Shown here piece by piece: positions 55,921-64,000 of a stretch of DNA of 64,000 nt (its first letter is position 1; every line of letters begins with the position of its first letter). This DNA is from FCB group bacterium. Its GTDB lineage: Bacteria > Zixibacteria > MSB-5A5 > GN15 > JAAZOE01. The translations under genes and the position numbers were made by a program. The notes under the pieces are model-generated. The model ran no database searches, had not been told where the DNA came from, and saw only the letters and a list, made by a program, of their open reading frames with translations. The stretch lies in the NCBI GenBank assembly GCA_024231695.1, contig JAAEQF010000083.1, positions 1 through 64,000 on the forward strand, in the 5' to 3' direction.

Positions 55921-57909
55921 TTAAATGAACATCGGAGCCAAAACCAAAGACACAATGGCCATCAGTTTGATGAGGATATTCATCGAGGGTCCCGAAGTAT
56001 CTTTAAAGGGATCACCGACGGTATCGCCAACTACGGCCGCTTTATGGGCATCCGAGCCCTTACCGCCGTGTGCTCCGCCTTCAATTAATTTCTTCGCATT
56101 ATCCCAGGCACCGCCGCCATTAGACATCATCAGGGCCATAAGAACGCCAGTCAGAGTCGCACCGGCCAGCATACCGCCGAGAGCTTCCTTACCCAGCACT
56201 GTTCCGACAATGATCGGAGCCAGAATGGCGAAAACGCCGGGAGCAATCATCTGCTGCAATGCTCCGACAGTGGCAATATCAACACACTTGGCGCTGTCCG
56301 GTTTGGCTGTGCCTTCCATGAGACCGGGGATCTCTTTAAACTGACGGCGCACTTCCTGCACCATCTTGAAAGCCGCCTTGCCCACCGCGCTCATGGTCAG
56401 TGAAGCGACCAGGAAGGGTAGGATACCGCCGATGAACAACCCGACGATAACGCGGACATTCATCAGATCGATCTTGTCCAGGTTAACTGCCGAGCTGTAA
56501 GCCGAGAACAGGGCCAGTGCGGTTAACGCCGCCGAACCAATGGCAAAACCTTTGCCGATGGCTGCCGTGGTGTTGCCCAGTGCATCCAGTTTATCAGTAA
56601 TTTTTCTGACATTTTCACCCAAACCGGCCATTTCCGTAATACCACCGGCGTTATCAGCCACCGGGCCATAGGCGTCAACCGACATGGTTACGCCGATTGT
56701 TCCCAGCATACCAACTGCCGCAATACCGATACCGTACAAGCCAGCCATCATATGGGCGATATAAATGGCCGCTGCGATAACGAGAACCGGCAAAGCCACC
56801 GACTGCATTCCGACATCGAGACCGGCGATAATACAGGTCGCCGGGCCGGTTTTGCAGTTTTCGGCAATCTTGCGCACCGGACCCGCTGCCGTGTAATATT
56901 CGGTCAGAAGGCCAAGAATAATACCAGCTATATTACCGGCAACCACCGCCCAGAAAACGCCCATGGCAACATCGGTTTTGATAACCAGTATATATGTGGC
57001 AACCAACATCAATACCGAACCGACATAGGTGACGACACGCAGCACTGCGGCCGGATTCATTTTGGAAAAAACGTGTACGGACAAAATGCCGATCATCGAG
57101 GCCACGATACCAACCGTGACGATCAGAAGCGGCAACTGCATATAATCCATACGCGCAGCCGGGATATTGCCCCACATTGAAGTTGCTGCAATAGTGATGG
57201 CGGCAATGATTGAACCGACATAAGATTCGAACAAATCGGCACCCATACCGGCCGTATCACCGACGTTATCACCAACATTGTCGGCAATCACAGCGGGGTT
57301 ACGCGGATCGTCTTCAGGAATACCGGCTTCCACTTTACCCACCAGATCGGCGCCGACATCGGCTGCCTTGGTGAAAATTCCACCACCGACACGAGCAAAC
57401 AACGCAATCGAGGAAGCGCCCATGGCAAATCCGGTCACGTACGTAATTTGGTCGGGATTACCCCAGAAATAGAAGAATATGCCTATGCCGACCAATCCCA
57501 GACTGGCCACCGACATGCCCATAACGGCACCGCCGGTGAAAGCGATTTTAAGTGCCGCTGCCTGGCCCGAATCATTGGCCGCCGCCGCCGTGCGGACGTT
57601 GGCCTTGGTCGCTGCCTTCATACCAAATACACCGGCCAGCATGGAACAACTGGCTCCGGATATGAATGCTATGGCTGTGTTAAGACTAATTTTCCACATT
57701 AGCATCAAAAAGACGATGGCGATGAATATGGCCAGAATTGAGTATTCCCGTTTGAGGAATACCATGGCTCCGTCGTGAATGGTGTTGGCCAACTCGTTCA
57801 TCAAATCGTTGCCGGTTGGCTTCCTCTTGATGTTCAGAAAAAGCATAAGTGCAAATAGAAGTCCTACCGCACCCAGTACCAACGCCCCAATGCCTGCATC
57901 GAAATTCAT
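55921..57909 (-). CDS. hppA: Membrane-bound ion-translocating pyrophosphatase (K+-dependent-type signature)
   Basis: [62 protein letters not shown]. Confidence 0.96.
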   Translation of the reverse strand: MNFDAGIGALVLGAVGLLFALMLFLNIKRKPTGNDLMNELANTIHDGAMVFLKREYSILAIFIAIVFLMLMWKISLNTAIAFISGASCSMLAGVFGMKAATKANVRTAAAANDSGQAAALKIAFTGGAVMGMSVASLGLVGIGIFFYFWGNPDQITYVTGFAMGASSIALFARVGGGIFTKAADVGADLVGKVEAGIPEDDPRNPAVIADNVGDNVGDTAGMGADLFESYVGSIIAAITIAATSMWGNIPAARMDYMQLPLLIVTVGIVASMIGILSVHVFSKMNPAAVLRVVTYVGSVLMLVATYILVIKTDVAMGVFWAVVAGNIAGIILGLLTEYYTAAGPVRKIAENCKTGPATCIIAGLDVGMQSVALPVLVIAAAIYIAHMMAGLYGIGIAAVGMLGTIGVTMSVDAYGPVADNAGGITEMAGLGENVRKITDKLDALGNTTAAIGKGFAIGSAALTALALFSAYSSAVNLDKIDLMNVRVIVGLFIGGILPFLVASLTMSAVGKAAFKMVQEVRRQFKEIPGLMEGTAKPDSAKCVDIATVGALQQMIAPGVFAILAPIIVGTVLGKEALGGMLAGATLTGVLMALMMSNGGGAWDNAKKLIEGGAHGGKGSDAHKAAVVGDTVGDPFKDTSGPSMNILIKLMAIVSLVLAPMFI

Positions 57910-58036
57910 TAATTGCCCTCCGGTCTATAAACCACTATCGGTTCGTGAAATTTTTCTCAAACTTCAGGTCGAATTATAATATGCTGGAAATAAAAAGGCA
58001 AGTAGATACAATAATATATTTGCGACTTTTGGCAAT

Positions 58037-58069
58037 AAAAAAGGCCGACATAACTTCATGTCGGCCTTA
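58037..58069. terminator. Intrinsic terminator AAAAAAGGCCGACATAACTTCATGTCGGCCTTAAT
   Basis: Perfect GGCCGACAT/ATGTCGGCC stem. Confidence 0.8.
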
Positions 58070-58085
58070 ATAATAAGTATTTTTT

Positions 58086-59519
58086 CTATTCGTGAACGTT
58101 GACAATCACGTCGATTTCCGGAAGGAATTGACTCCAATTATGAAGGGCCGGCACCACACCGGTACCTTCCTCATAATATGGCAGAAAGTCGATCATGAAT
58201 ACCATCGGGAAATTACGATTCTCGTCAATCGTCATATTCGCGCTCGGTATAGGCTCCATGCCGATTACAATACTACCAAATTCACCGCCGGTAGCGTCGT
58301 CACCAATATGCAATTCCAGATCCAGATTATCATACGCCGGTGAGGCATCGACGATGAAATCCTCTCCAGGATAATCCGGTACTTCCATGAAGGAGATGTG
58401 CGGATTGGACAAATCGGCTGAGTCAGGACGATAGAAAGCGCCCAGCGAAAGAACAGTCCAGTTCGTATCGCCCGAATAATTCTGCTGCCCTTCAAAACCG
58501 AATGGAGACATCCGATCTAAATTCAAACCGGAATTCTCGCCTGAAGGCTGGTCTTCCAGAAGAACCCAGGCGTTATATCTCCAACCGTATGGCTGTACGT
58601 CAGGAAGCTCTTCCAGAGGGGAAGTATAGTTCCAATAACCGAATTGCCCCAGATGACTGCAATCCTGACCTGAGGAACAGGCACTCTTGATTTCAAAATC
58701 CACTTCCAAAAGATAATCTTCTTCGGGTACTGTATCGATAATCCACTCCAGGTTCAGCCGTCGATGGAACAAAGTATCATAGCCAAAAACGACAATAGTG
58801 TCGATCACTGACCAAATACTGTCAACCGGCCAGACAATACCAACCGTATCCGGTCTGATGGAATCTTCCGGCTCCGGATCGGCAATAGGATAGACTATCA
58901 AATTGGTGCTGTTTACGCCCAAAGTATCATGATTATTAAACTGACTCGGTGCCCGGGAACAGATCCATAAGCCCTTTTCCTCGTTGGTCCTATCGGACAT
59001 ATCGTCGGTCGGAGTGGCCACAAAATAATATCCCAAAACATCAAACATATTGGCCGGGAATTTCATGACAATAGGACGGCTGATTGGATCGACCACTTCG
59101 TCCGCCATCATATAGGTTCCCGACGGCGTGGACGCATCCCCATTCCGGTTTTCCACGGAAAGAACTATATAATCATACGACAGCCACGGTTCAGGAACCT
59201 CATAGACGCTGTCGATTACGTTGCCATCCAGATCCTTGAACGCATAAGCATAATTATCCCAGACAAACCTACCCAGAGAAGTAAAGGTTGAATCATGGGT
59301 GCTCTCGTCCACGGAAACCATCCATAGTTCATAGACATATAAAGCGGTATCCAGATTCGGCAGATTCTGCGGCCTCAGAGTAATGGACGCCATTTCTTGC
59401 GGCTGCACGACATCATCATGCTGGGAGCAACCGAAGGCGATCAAGAAAACGCCGCCAAGCACAAGTGAAATTAAAAGATACCTAAATCTGATTCTCATCC
59501 TAATCTTCCTCCCGGACAA
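58086..59519 (-). CDS. Hypothetical lipoprotein
   Basis: Lipobox region VFLIAFGCSQHDD; no family recognised; preceded by an SD-like GGGAGGAAGAT on the minus strand. Confidence 0.6.
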   Translation of the reverse strand: MSGRKIRMRIRFRYLLISLVLGGVFLIAFGCSQHDDVVQPQEMASITLRPQNLPNLDTALYVYELWMVSVDESTHDSTFTSLGRFVWDNYAYAFKDLDGNVIDSVYEVPEPWLSYDYIVLSVENRNGDASTPSGTYMMADEVVDPISRPIVMKFPANMFDVLGYYFVATPTDDMSDRTNEEKGLWICSRAPSQFNNHDTLGVNSTNLIVYPIADPEPEDSIRPDTVGIVWPVDSIWSVIDTIVVFGYDTLFHRRLNLEWIIDTVPEEDYLLEVDFEIKSACSSGQDCSHLGQFGYWNYTSPLEELPDVQPYGWRYNAWVLLEDQPSGENSGLNLDRMSPFGFEGQQNYSGDTNWTVLSLGAFYRPDSADLSNPHISFMEVPDYPGEDFIVDASPAYDNLDLELHIGDDATGGEFGSIVIGMEPIPSANMTIDENRNFPMVFMIDFLPYYEEGTGVVPALHNWSQFLPEIDVIVNVHE

Positions 59520-59709
59520 CGGGTGCTAAAATACCAAAGGCAAAATTTATTCAATCCGCATGCGGATGTCAAGCCGTTTTTGGCAATAAATGCCTTAAGC
59601 CATTGATGATCAGGGCGCTTCTGCACCCGACGCCCGCAATTTAACAGTCAAGAATATGACTAATTCGCCGATAAATTGTTTAGCAGAAAATCGCGGAAAA
59701 GGAGAATTT

Positions 59710-61806
59710 TTGTCTTTTTGTAATGTCTGTAAATACCAGCTGGCCGATGATTCCGTTAAGGCCTGTCCTAATTGCGGGGCCGTGATCGAAATCGTCGCCA
59801 AAGAGGCTCAAGACCAGGCGACCAAAGAAGATACGCCAAATGAGAACCTCCCTGAAGGCAGTCCGTCACCAGACAACATCGAAATCTGCGATCCGGGTAC
59901 TTTCATCGGAGCAGCCGAAGAGGAGGACGATCTCTCGGCCAAAGAAGATCACCAACCTATAGGCCAAACGACCCCTCCCCTACCGCCTCAGGTTGATTCC
60001 GAATTACCGTTTGAAGACCAGGACGATTCTGCCCATATTGATTCCGACCAGCTTAAAAAGCTTTCTCCTGAGCAGGCCGCAAAAATCCGATCGGCGTTCA
60101 ACACCGAGCCGGCCGAAAGCGACAGCTTGACCCCCGAGGACGCCTCCTCCATTATGAATCAGATGGCCTCTGGTCCGGAGAAGGAAGATAAGGAGCCTTC
60201 TGACAAAAGCCGGCCCGATCTTGATCGGATTATTCAAAATTCCGATGAAGCCACCATCAGACAAAAGAAAAACAAACCGGAAAAAATGACATCTGAACCA
60301 GTACCGGAAATGGAACCGATTCCTTCGGTTCGAAGAGTAGCTTATTTTCATAAGAGTTTTATCCAGCTGACCGGTCCGCAAATTCCTAAAACCGGCGAAG
60401 AATTAATCCTTGAAGATCGTCACTATCTGCTCAAACCAAAAAAAATCAAACAGCAATATACCATTGCCACCTTTGTTGTCGCCCTGGCCATTCTTCTCTT
60501 TTACGCGGGCAGTCAGTTTATTTCTCCAACACTACCCGGAGCCGGTTCCATAGTAGGCGTTCTGCTTGATGTGGAAGGTCGCCCGTTCGCCTCTTCTGCC
60601 GAAATCACTCTTCCTGAAGCCGGCCAAAAGTCCCATACCGACGCCATGGGGTTTTTCCGTTTTAATGATGTGGCTACTGGATCTTATGTCATCCGCTACC
60701 AATTCCCCGACGGCACAGTCGGAACCGAAAATATTTCTGTCGTCAGCAGTCAAATTACCACTCTCTCCCTTGGCCTTGACGACTACGAACAAGTCGAAAA
60801 TGTCCGGGTAGATACGGGAAACCGGAGATCGACTAAGCAAAGCAAGGGGACCACGAAGAAGATCGAATCGACGTCTCCCACACCAAAACAGGGAGCCAAC
60901 AAAAAATCTCAAAAATCATATTCCTCGCTCAAGCTAAAAGCCAACGTGGATGACGCCAGGTTAACCGCCTCGGGATCGGTTCTCGGTTCGGGCAACCTGA
61001 CTTATAAAAAGTTGATGCCGGGCAAACATCAGGTTATGGTCTCCAAAAACGGCTATAAAGCCTGGAAGGGAACCGTGACCCTAAAGGCCGATAAGACTTA
61101 CACCCTGTCTGTCAACTTGGAAAAGATCGAATCCCCGGTAGTCGAGGAAACGACTTATTCGGCCATGGATTTCTATCAATCCGGTAAGACCCAACTGGCC
61201 GAGGGCAACATGAACGCGGCCGTCGATGATTTTACCGAAGCAATTAAAATTGATCCGCAACTGGCCGATGCCTATCGCCAGCGCGGTGACGCCTACCGTA
61301 TTGCCGGCAACAATTCCTCCGCCGAAAAGGATTTGATCCGCGGTGCGGAATTAATGGCATCTCAAAACCGGATAGAAACCGCTCATGAAATGTATGCTCA
61401 AGTCCTGAGTATCAACAAGAAATCGACGCAGGCCTATCTTGGTCAGGCTTCGCTTTACATGAAACGGAATAACCTCGACAAAGCGATCTCCTCCTATAAA
61501 TCAGCTATTCAATACGACAAGAAGAACTTCAAAGCCAATTTCGCTCTCGGCAAAACCTATTTCTCGATAAATAAAAATAAATACGCCGACAAATGGCTGA
61601 CCAAAGCCCGGAATATAAATCCTGACGTGCCCGAGGTGTATCATTACCTGATGCTGAATTATTTCGCCCGAGATGATTTCGGTAAAGTCAAAAATGTTTA
61701 CACCAAGTTCAAAAGCAAAATGAGTTCCGATCAAGTGGCCGCCTTCAAGGCTAATCCCAAATTCGAACCGATTATCCGTGTCGTCGGCGAATACGAACGA
61801 CCCTGA
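59710..61806 (+). CDS. Zinc-ribbon / TM / carboxypeptidase-regulatory-like / PEGA / TPR protein
   Basis: FCNVCKYQLADDSVKACPNCGAV; TM IATFVVALAILLFYAGS; VGVLLDVEGRPFASSAEITLPEAGQKSHTDAMGFFRFNDVATGSYVI; MPGKHQVMVSKNGYKAWKGTVTL; TPRs. TTG start at 59710 preceded by AAAAGGAG (the ORF can extend to ATG 59656). Confidence 0.8.
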   Translation: MSFCNVCKYQLADDSVKACPNCGAVIEIVAKEAQDQATKEDTPNENLPEGSPSPDNIEICDPGTFIGAAEEEDDLSAKEDHQPIGQTTPPLPPQVDSELPFEDQDDSAHIDSDQLKKLSPEQAAKIRSAFNTEPAESDSLTPEDASSIMNQMASGPEKEDKEPSDKSRPDLDRIIQNSDEATIRQKKNKPEKMTSEPVPEMEPIPSVRRVAYFHKSFIQLTGPQIPKTGEELILEDRHYLLKPKKIKQQYTIATFVVALAILLFYAGSQFISPTLPGAGSIVGVLLDVEGRPFASSAEITLPEAGQKSHTDAMGFFRFNDVATGSYVIRYQFPDGTVGTENISVVSSQITTLSLGLDDYEQVENVRVDTGNRRSTKQSKGTTKKIESTSPTPKQGANKKSQKSYSSLKLKANVDDARLTASGSVLGSGNLTYKKLMPGKHQVMVSKNGYKAWKGTVTLKADKTYTLSVNLEKIESPVVEETTYSAMDFYQSGKTQLAEGNMNAAVDDFTEAIKIDPQLADAYRQRGDAYRIAGNNSSAEKDLIRGAELMASQNRIETAHEMYAQVLSINKKSTQAYLGQASLYMKRNNLDKAISSYKSAIQYDKKNFKANFALGKTYFSINKNKYADKWLTKARNINPDVPEVYHYLMLNYFARDDFGKVKNVYTKFKSKMSSDQVAAFKANPKFEPIIRVVGEYERP

Positions 61807-61830
61807 TCGAAGACCTCCAAAGCTGCCTGT

Positions 61831-61873
61831 AAAAGGGTCTTAACGCATAAGTGCGTAAAAAGACCCTTTTCTT
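61831..61873 (+). terminator. Intrinsic terminator AAAAGGGTCTTAACGCATAAGTGCGTAAAAAGACCCTTTT
   Basis: Nested inverted repeat AAAAGGGTCTT/AAGACCCTTTT plus ACGCA/TGCGT. Confidence 0.85.
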
Positions 61874-61982
61874 CTTCAACTATGGATGGACAAGCGATGG
61901 CAGCCTCTCCCCTTGACACCCTTCCCCCAATATTATACATTGCCCTCCAAAGCGACTATCTTTTAATCACAAGGGAGGTTCC

Positions 61983-63902
61983 TTGAAACGCTCTATTTTT
62001 CTTTTGGCTGTCACAATCCTTCTCTCAATTGTTGTCGGCTGTAACATTGAAAAAGAGGTTGACTTCGCGGCAGGAGAAACCTCGACCGATCTGTCGGCCT
62101 GGTTCGGCAAGGACACATATATTCCCGATATTGAAACATTCATGAAAATCGGCTGGACGTCCGGCCCTGGAATATCAGATGACGGGCAACAGGTCTTCTT
62201 TCAAACCGGTTTCAGCGGTGTCAGCCAGCTTTACCGCCTGACCAAAGAAGGCTGGCCGTCGCAGATAACGTTTTTCCCCGACGGTATTGACTGGTATGTC
62301 TTGTCGCATAGCAGTGACATGGCCATTGTCGGAGCTTCGGTCGGTGGTTCCGAACAATCCCAGCTAAATCTGGTGGATACCCGCAGTGGGCGTACCCGCC
62401 AGTTGACCGACACACCCAAAATTCAGTATGGTTCAGTCATTTGGGATTTGGAAGACAAAACCATATTCTTCCGTTCAAACATGGATAACTTGCGTGATTT
62501 CAAACTGTACCGGATGGATGTCGCTTCGGGCGAATACGAAAAACTGGTTGACGCCGAGGGTTATCACGGTTGGGGCGATCTTTCGTTAGACGGCAAAAAA
62601 CTCCTTTATTACCGTTTTGATTCCAATGTCAACGACGAACTTTTCCTTTTCGAATTGGAAAGCGGCGAAAGCACTCATCTGACCCCGCACGAAGGCGACA
62701 TTCTATATGATAACTTCTTCTTCTCGGCCGACGGCAACGCTATCTATCTAACCTGCGACGATAACGACATGGGTTTCAATCTGCGGGCTAAGATGGATCT
62801 GGCTACCAAGGAAATCACCTATCTTGACGCGGACGCCCAGTGGAATGTGGAAGGGGTCAGCTATTCACCTGATCGCGACATCATGGCCTGGATTCTCAAT
62901 GAGGACGGTTATGGTCGGATGAAACTGGCTGAAATTGAATCCGGCCTTGAGCTTCCCGCCCCCGACTTCGATGGTATCATGGGTAGCGCTACGTTGTCAA
63001 AAACTTCGCGGATGCTATTCAGTTTCAGTTCGCCTCAGCAGACAGCTGATATCTGGAGTTGGAATTGGCAGACCAAGAAAGCCAAAAAGCTTACCAATTC
63101 GGTTTATGCAGGAATCGACCCGACCATTTTCACGGCTCCAAAGCTGATCAAATACAAATCATTCGATGGCATGGAAATCCCGGCCTTTATTTATCTACCG
63201 GCCGATTATGACGGCAGCCCGATACCGTTCATCCTCGATATTCACGGCGGCCCGGAAGGTCAATTCCGGCCCTATTTCAATCGCCATTTCCAATACCTGA
63301 TGCTAAACGGCTTCGGTTTGCTGGCACCCAATGTCCGAGGTAGTGATGGTTACGGCAAGGAATACCTGGCATTGGACAATTACAGGAATCGTCTCAAATC
63401 GGTCAAAGATATGAAAGCCGGCGCTGACTGGCTGATCGAACAGGGCTATTCCCAACAAGGAATGATCGGCGTTAAGGGTGGAAGTTACGGCGGATACATG
63501 ACCATGGCCGCCGTTACCGAATACCCCGGCTTCTTCTCCGCCGCCTGCAACAATGTCGGTATCGTCAATTTCGTCAGCTTCCTGGAGAATACTTCCGCCT
63601 ATCGCCGGCACCTACGTGAATCCGAATACGGGCCTCTGACGGACAAACCGTTCCTGAAATCTATCTCCCCCGTCCACAAGGCTAACCTGATCACCACGCC
63701 GCTGATGATCGTCCATGGCGAGAACGATCCTCGCGTTCCAGTCGATGAAGCGCGCCAGATCATCCGGGCCATTGAAAGGAGAGGCGGCATTGTCGAACCG
63801 TTGATATTCCCCGACGAAGGTCACGGGATCGGCAAATTAGCCAATCGCCTGACTTTCTACCGCCAGATGGCAGATTTCTTCAAGAGACATTTGCAGAAAT
63901 AA
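61983..63902 (+). CDS. S9 family (prolyl oligopeptidase-like) peptidase lipoprotein
   Basis: Lipobox IVVGCN; beta-propeller repeats; DIHGGPEGQFRPYFNRHFQYL...GVKGGSYGGYMTMAAVTEYPGFF (GxSxGG) ...MIVHGENDPRVPVDEA...DEGHGI. Confidence 0.94.
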   Translation: MKRSIFLLAVTILLSIVVGCNIEKEVDFAAGETSTDLSAWFGKDTYIPDIETFMKIGWTSGPGISDDGQQVFFQTGFSGVSQLYRLTKEGWPSQITFFPDGIDWYVLSHSSDMAIVGASVGGSEQSQLNLVDTRSGRTRQLTDTPKIQYGSVIWDLEDKTIFFRSNMDNLRDFKLYRMDVASGEYEKLVDAEGYHGWGDLSLDGKKLLYYRFDSNVNDELFLFELESGESTHLTPHEGDILYDNFFFSADGNAIYLTCDDNDMGFNLRAKMDLATKEITYLDADAQWNVEGVSYSPDRDIMAWILNEDGYGRMKLAEIESGLELPAPDFDGIMGSATLSKTSRMLFSFSSPQQTADIWSWNWQTKKAKKLTNSVYAGIDPTIFTAPKLIKYKSFDGMEIPAFIYLPADYDGSPIPFILDIHGGPEGQFRPYFNRHFQYLMLNGFGLLAPNVRGSDGYGKEYLALDNYRNRLKSVKDMKAGADWLIEQGYSQQGMIGVKGGSYGGYMTMAAVTEYPGFFSAACNNVGIVNFVSFLENTSAYRRHLRESEYGPLTDKPFLKSISPVHKANLITTPLMIVHGENDPRVPVDEARQIIRAIERRGGIVEPLIFPDEGHGIGKLANRLTFYRQMADFFKRHLQK

Positions 63903-63919
63903 CCGTCGTAAAATATAGA

Positions 63920-63952
63920 AAAAAAGGCCCGTCATATAACGGGCCTTTTTAA
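63920..63952 (+). terminator. Intrinsic terminator AAAAAGGCCCGTCATATAACGGGCCTTTTT
   Basis: Stem GGCCCGT/ACGGGCC with T-tract after the S9 peptidase. Confidence 0.88.
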
Positions 63953-64000
63953 TTTCAAATTTTGGATGCAGGAAAATGCGCACCCCACCCGGAAGTTCAA

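Noticed and set aside
42884-61806. Genome-wide UGA reassignment (UGA read as Trp or Gly)
   Set aside because: Several intact genes in the window (lexA, GWxTD at 46251, the TPR protein) end at TGA at the expected C-terminus, so UGA is a normal stop.
1-64000. CRISPR arrays, tRNA/rRNA genes, transposons, prophage or defense islands
   Set aside because: Visual reading of intergenic regions found no direct repeat arrays, cloverleaf-like genes, transposase or phage genes; a tRNAscan/CRISPR search was not possible here.

Overview
Bacterial chromosomal window, almost entirely coding and mostly on the minus strand. The GWxTD-domain proteins, DUF1573, the expanded LptD and the lipoproteins suggest an FCB-group or candidate-phylum diderm (inference only). 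Most of the content is housekeeping: a DUF1015-serA-serC operon, transketolase, coaE-polA-nadD-bamD, rimO-lolA-ftsK-HU-lptD, an aroQ-aroB-aroK-aroE-aroA shikimate cluster, argS, trpD-like, dapF, a dinB-DUF6504-lexA SOS cassette, a tripartite ABC efflux operon with TolC, a membrane pyrophosphatase, a TPR/PEGA protein and an S9 peptidase. The main finding is a pair of adjacent plus-strand genes that an ordinary ORF caller breaks apart. Each has one in-frame UGA exactly where its family has a conserved cysteine: a DUF1573 protein (44831-45616, ...VKPG-U-GCT...) and a HesB/IscA-like protein (45817-46170, ...GFG-U-SGPVLGLALDE...). The HesB-like gene has a near-ideal bacterial SECIS hairpin 27 nt after the UGA. 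These are best read as two selenoprotein genes side by side. A second notable item is an uncalled 28-aa hydrophobic ORF (42754-42840, minus) inside the lexA-dinB SOS operon, a candidate small SOS membrane protein. Others are an M2-like pseudo-peptidase that has lost HExxH, and a TrpD-like enzyme with altered anthranilate-site motifs. No tRNA, rRNA, CRISPR array, transposon or prophage was seen.
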